NCBI GenBank assembly: GCA_013215655.1
Contig: JABSOX010000039.1
Span: 1-49,012 of the forward strand
Length of the DNA stretch: 49,012 bases
Reading direction: 5' to 3'
Source of the DNA: Colwellia sp.
GTDB taxonomy: Bacteria > Pseudomonadota > Gammaproteobacteria > Enterobacterales > Alteromonadaceae
Shown here: positions 45,940 to 49,012 of the stretch, in pieces
Numbering within the stretch: position 1 is the stretch's first letter
Layout: every line of letters begins with the position of its first letter
Position numbers and translations under genes: made by a program
The notes under the pieces: generated by a model
Seen by the model: only the letters and a program-made list of their open reading frames with translations
What the model was told of the DNA's origin: nothing
Database searches by the model: none

Positions 45940-47262
45940 ATGTCTAATGAAAATTTGCTTAATGAAACGCATAACCCTGCGTTAACTAGCTGGGTTAATT
46001 CAGCCAATCAAACCAATACCGACTTTCCTATTCAAAATTTACCTTTTGGTATTTTTAAAATTGCTAATACTGAACAGTCTTTTCGTGGCGGAGTTGCAAT
46101 AGGTGATCAAATTGTTGATCTCGCAGCGTTAAGTTCGTTGTCATTATTCGAAGGCATTGCTCAAGACGCTGTTAAAGCTTGTGCTGCCAATGAACTAAAT
46201 ACTTTTATGGCAATGGGTAAAGAAGCATGGAGTGCATTACGTTTAGCGCTTTCTAATGCACTTAAAGAAGGCTCACCATTACAAGAAAAATTAAATGACT
46301 GCTTAGTTGCTCAAGCTGGTGTTGAATATGCCTTACCTTGTAATATTGGTGACTACACTGACTTTTACACTTCGATTCATCATGCTACCTCGGTAGGTTT
46401 AAAGTTCCGTCCAGACAACCCATTATTACCAAATTACAAATGGGTACCCATTGGCTATCACGGGCGTTCATCTTCTATTGATGTTTCAGGTCGTGATTTC
46501 AAACGTCCATCAGGACAAACAAAGCCGCCTACAGCTACTGAACCATCAGTTGGACCTTGTAAGCGTCTTGACTATGAATTAGAAGTGGGTATTTTTATCG
46601 GTAAAGGTAATGATTTAGGTGATGCTATTTCAATTGATAATGCTGAAGATCATGTGTTTGGTTTATGTATGTTTAACGATTGGTCAGCACGTGACATTCA
46701 AGGTTGGGAATATCAACCGTTAGGGCCATTTTTGTCGAAGAACTTTGCTTCAACTGTATCGCCGTGGATTGTTACAACCGAAGCTTTAGCACCTTATCGC
46801 GAAGCTTGGACACGTGTTGAATCAGACCCACAACCATTGCCATATCTTGAATCAGAAAAAAATCGCGCCATGGGATCTTTTGATATTCAATTACAAGCAT
46901 TGTTAGAAACTGAAACTATGCGTGAAAAAAATGAAGAGGCTGTGCAAATGTCACAATCTAACTTCAAAGACTCGTACTGGACAGTGGCACAAATGGTGGC
47001 CCATCATACCGTTAACGGTTGTAATTTACGTGCGGGTGATATGTTTGGTAGTGGTACACAATCAGGTCCCAACCCCGATGAAGCAGGTTCAATGCTTGAG
47101 CTTTCAAATGCTGGTGCTGATCCCATTACCTTACCTAATGGAGAACAACGTACTTTCTTAGAAGATGGCGATAAAGTTATCATGAAAGGCTGGTGTCAAA
47201 AAGACGGTGCAGCTCGTATTGGCTTTGGCGCGGTAAGTGCGGTAATTTTACCTGCTGAATAA
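45940..47262 (+). CDS. fahA: Fumarylacetoacetase
   Basis: This enzyme hydrolyses fumarylacetoacetate to fumarate and acetoacetate, the last step of tyrosine (homogentisate) breakdown. The 440-residue protein has the N-terminal SH3-like domain (LPFGIFKIANTEQSFRGGVA) and the catalytic domain with DYTDFYTSIHHATSVG (metal Asp and catalytic His), LDYELEVGIFIGKGNDLG, FNDWSARDIQGWEYQPLGPF and KGWCQKDGAARIGFG. The usual partners, homogentisate dioxygenase and maleylacetoacetate isomerase, are not in the window. AGGAG lies about a dozen bases before the ATG. A long hairpin terminator follows. Confidence 0.96.
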   Translation: MSNENLLNETHNPALTSWVNSANQTNTDFPIQNLPFGIFKIANTEQSFRGGVAIGDQIVDLAALSSLSLFEGIAQDAVKACAANELNTFMAMGKEAWSALRLALSNALKEGSPLQEKLNDCLVAQAGVEYALPCNIGDYTDFYTSIHHATSVGLKFRPDNPLLPNYKWVPIGYHGRSSSIDVSGRDFKRPSGQTKPPTATEPSVGPCKRLDYELEVGIFIGKGNDLGDAISIDNAEDHVFGLCMFNDWSARDIQGWEYQPLGPFLSKNFASTVSPWIVTTEALAPYREAWTRVESDPQPLPYLESEKNRAMGSFDIQLQALLETETMREKNEEAVQMSQSNFKDSYWTVAQMVAHHTVNGCNLRAGDMFGSGTQSGPNPDEAGSMLELSNAGADPITLPNGEQRTFLEDGDKVIMKGWCQKDGAARIGFGAVSAVILPAE

Positions 47263-47278
47263 ACTTCAAATAGTTTTT

Positions 47279-47316
47279 AAAGCCCTGTTTATCATTTGAT
47301 AAGCAGGGCTTTTTTG
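47279..47316. terminator. Terminator after fahA
   Basis: Outer arms AAAGCCCTG/CAGGGCTTT and inner arms TTATCA/TGATAA form one long hairpin with a single mismatch and a 2-nt loop. Six T follow. Confidence 0.92.
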
Positions 47317-47509
47317 TTTGTATTAACAGAAGATGATTTAAGTTTTTTACGTATTACAACAATGCCTTTTCTTTGTTCTTGACTATACTCAAGTTTTTAT
47401 AGCTCTGTTTAATGTTAAAGCTATAAATAGGAAGATCAACGAACCCTAATAGGACGATTTAATACCAACTTAATTAGCTTGGTATTATAACTCATTGGAC
47501 GAGGCTACT

Positions 47510-49012
47510 ATGTCAATGAAAATACTGATAGTTGATGATAATCAAGTTGACAGAATTCATATCAAAAGGATGATGAAACGTAGCGATCCTCTTAATACTA
47601 TCATTGAAGTTGAAGACGTCGACTCAGCCATATCTATATTATCTGATCAGCAATTTGATGCTATTTTACTTGATTATAATATGCCTAAAAAAAATGGCCT
47701 TGAATTACTAAAAGAAGTTCGTTGTGAAAATCTAGATAGAAATAGTGCCATTATCATGATGAGTACTTCTGAAGAAGAAGAGTTAGCAATGGAGTGTTTA
47801 CAAGCAGGAGCTCAAGACTTTATTGCTAAATCTGATATTACGGGTTATCGACTACGCCGTGCAATTCTCGGCGCTCAAGCTCGATTCAATATGGAACAAA
47901 AATTAAAAGATAGTTATCAAAAAGTAAAACAACTTGCTGAACAGGACAGTTTAACTAAGCTGGCAAATCGTTATATTTTTGACGAATCATTAAAGTCATC
48001 TATCGAAAGTAATAAACGTAATCAATGTAAAACAGGGTTGATCTTATTTGATTTAGATCACTTTAAATACGTGAATGATACTCACGGGCACGATGTCGGG
48101 GACCATTTATTGCAAAAAGTGGTACGTAGAATTCATACTTGTTTAAGAGGAACTGAAGTTTTTGCTCGTTTAGGCGGAGATGAATTTGCCATTATTTTAA
48201 ATCATCTTGAACGTGTTGATGATACTGAAAAAGTTGCTCTAAGAATTTTACGGGTTTTAGTGAAGCCTTTTAAAATTTCAGAAGCACAAATTAATATGTC
48301 GGCGAGTGTAGGAATTGCTATTTCTCCTGATGATGCCACATCTGCTTCAGATCTTTTTAAACGTGCTGATATGGCAATGTACAAAGCCAAAGCCTTGGGA
48401 AGAAATCAAATAGCATTTTTTGAAGAGGCGATGCAGCGACACTTTTTAAGCCGTTATAAAATAGAGAGTGAATTAAAATTAGCGTTAGAAAAACAGCAAT
48501 TCGAACTCTACTATCAACCGGTATATAGTGTTGAAAATACCAAAGTTATAGGTTTTGAAGCGTTACTACGTTGGCATAGTGATCAAGGTTTAATAAGTCC
48601 TGATGTTTTTATTCCTATCGCTGAAGAGATAGGTATAATTCCCAAGATTGGTGAGTGGGTGCTCAGCCAAGCTTGTTTGCAAAACAAAACTTGGCAGCGC
48701 CAGGGTTACCCTAGATTAGTGATAGCAATTAATATGTCTGTTATGCAATTAGGCATTAATGATTTTTCCTCCACAGTTCCTGATTCTCTTGCGAGTAGTC
48801 ATTTAGAACCTCAATATTTAGAGTTAGAGTTTTCCGAAAAGGCACTGATGAAGGATGCGAAGTTATCCATAGTACAACTTAGGCAGCTGAACGATCTAGG
48901 TATCTCTATCGCCCTAGATGATTTTGGCACTGGTTATTCATCAATTAAATATCTGTCTAAGTTTAAGCTTAACAAATTGAAAATTGATGGTAGTTTCATA
49001 AAGAACATCTCA
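47510..49012 (+). CDS. Response regulator with GGDEF and EAL domains, 3' truncated by window
   Basis: The first 501 codons are present; no stop is reached. GAGG precedes the ATG by five bases. Residues 1-120 are a receiver domain with acidic Asp9/Asp10, phospho-acceptor Asp55 (LLDYNMP) and Lys107. A GGDEF domain follows with intact GGDEF at 222-226 and FDLDHFKYVNDTHGHDVGD, so diguanylate cyclase activity is possible; the I-site has RGTE rather than RxxD. The EAL domain has E350-A-L, LYYQPV and the catalytic DDFGTGYSS. Two family positions differ: ELEFSEKAL instead of ExTE, and KIDGSF instead of KIDRSF. It is probably controlled by a histidine kinase not encoded here. Confidence 0.93.
   Translation, partial: MSMKILIVDDNQVDRIHIKRMMKRSDPLNTIIEVEDVDSAISILSDQQFDAILLDYNMPKKNGLELLKEVRCENLDRNSAIIMMSTSEEEELAMECLQAGAQDFIAKSDITGYRLRRAILGAQARFNMEQKLKDSYQKVKQLAEQDSLTKLANRYIFDESLKSSIESNKRNQCKTGLILFDLDHFKYVNDTHGHDVGDHLLQKVVRRIHTCLRGTEVFARLGGDEFAIILNHLERVDDTEKVALRILRVLVKPFKISEAQINMSASVGIAISPDDATSASDLFKRADMAMYKAKALGRNQIAFFEEAMQRHFLSRYKIESELKLALEKQQFELYYQPVYSVENTKVIGFEALLRWHSDQGLISPDVFIPIAEEIGIIPKIGEWVLSQACLQNKTWQRQGYPRLVIAINMSVMQLGINDFSSTVPDSLASSHLEPQYLELEFSEKALMKDAKLSIVQLRQLNDLGISIALDDFGTGYSSIKYLSKFKLNKLKIDGSFIKNIS

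Noticed and set aside
47263-47509. Additional homogentisate-pathway gene after fahA
   Set aside because: A strong terminator follows fahA and the next gene is an unrelated c-di-GMP regulator.

Overview
The window is a low-GC gammaproteobacterial chromosome segment. Gene content and order point to a marine Alteromonadales organism of the Colwellia/Thalassotalea type: Na+-type flagellar stator genes pomAB, an NhaC-type antiporter, an SNF-type Na+ symporter, many TTG/GTG starts, and AT-rich intergenic regions carrying small dispersed repeats. The genus is an inference. I see no rRNA, tRNA, CRISPR array, prophage or intact insertion sequence.

Layout. 1-899 holds the 5' part of a minus-strand beta-propeller sensor protein. 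1348-4394 is the isoprenoid operon xseB-ispA-dxs (minus). 4631-6355 is pomA-pomB. 6495-9854 holds thiI, a panE-like reductase coupled to a VanZ-like gene, and yajQ. 10017-13744 is a minus-strand operon of an Omp85-like outer-membrane protein, a lipid A phosphoethanolamine transferase and dgkA. 14027-20222 is a looser accessory stretch: SNF symporter, a repeat-rich spacer, trxA, a LysR regulator with a periplasmic solute-binding-like protein, a 15-bp minisatellite, a pseudouridine synthase and an NhaC-family antiporter. gshA follows at 20561-22132.

22133-24030 is the most unusual part. It holds two paralogous small-RNA-like transcription units on the minus strand, each with the same promoter-like blocks, a C-rich loop hairpin and a terminator. 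It also holds two inverted copies of a MITE-like element flanking a lytic transglycosylase lipoprotein gene, and a dense cluster of DnaA-box-like sequences.

24031-44821 is a conserved housekeeping block: yfjD-ypjD (minus), ffh, ndk, rlmN, pilW, rodZ, ispG, hisS, yfgM, bamB, der, a PilZ protein, xseA (minus), guaB and guaA. It matches the known enterobacterial neighbourhood of guaBA-xseA-der-bamB-yfgM-hisS-ispG-rodZ-rlmN-ndk. A dispersed hairpin repeat with compensatory stem changes lies 3' of ndk, guaB and guaA. The window ends with a RidA-like protein, a two-EF-hand protein, fumarylacetoacetase, and the first 501 codons of a response regulator with GGDEF and EAL domains.

Functional links: EptA releases diacylglycerol that DgkA can recycle, so their operon makes sense. 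YajQ, the PilZ protein and the GGDEF-EAL regulator form a scattered c-di-GMP set that may act on the PomAB motor and type IV pili. xseB and xseA encode the two exonuclease VII subunits from separate loci. dxs, ispA and ispG belong to the MEP/isoprenoid pathway.
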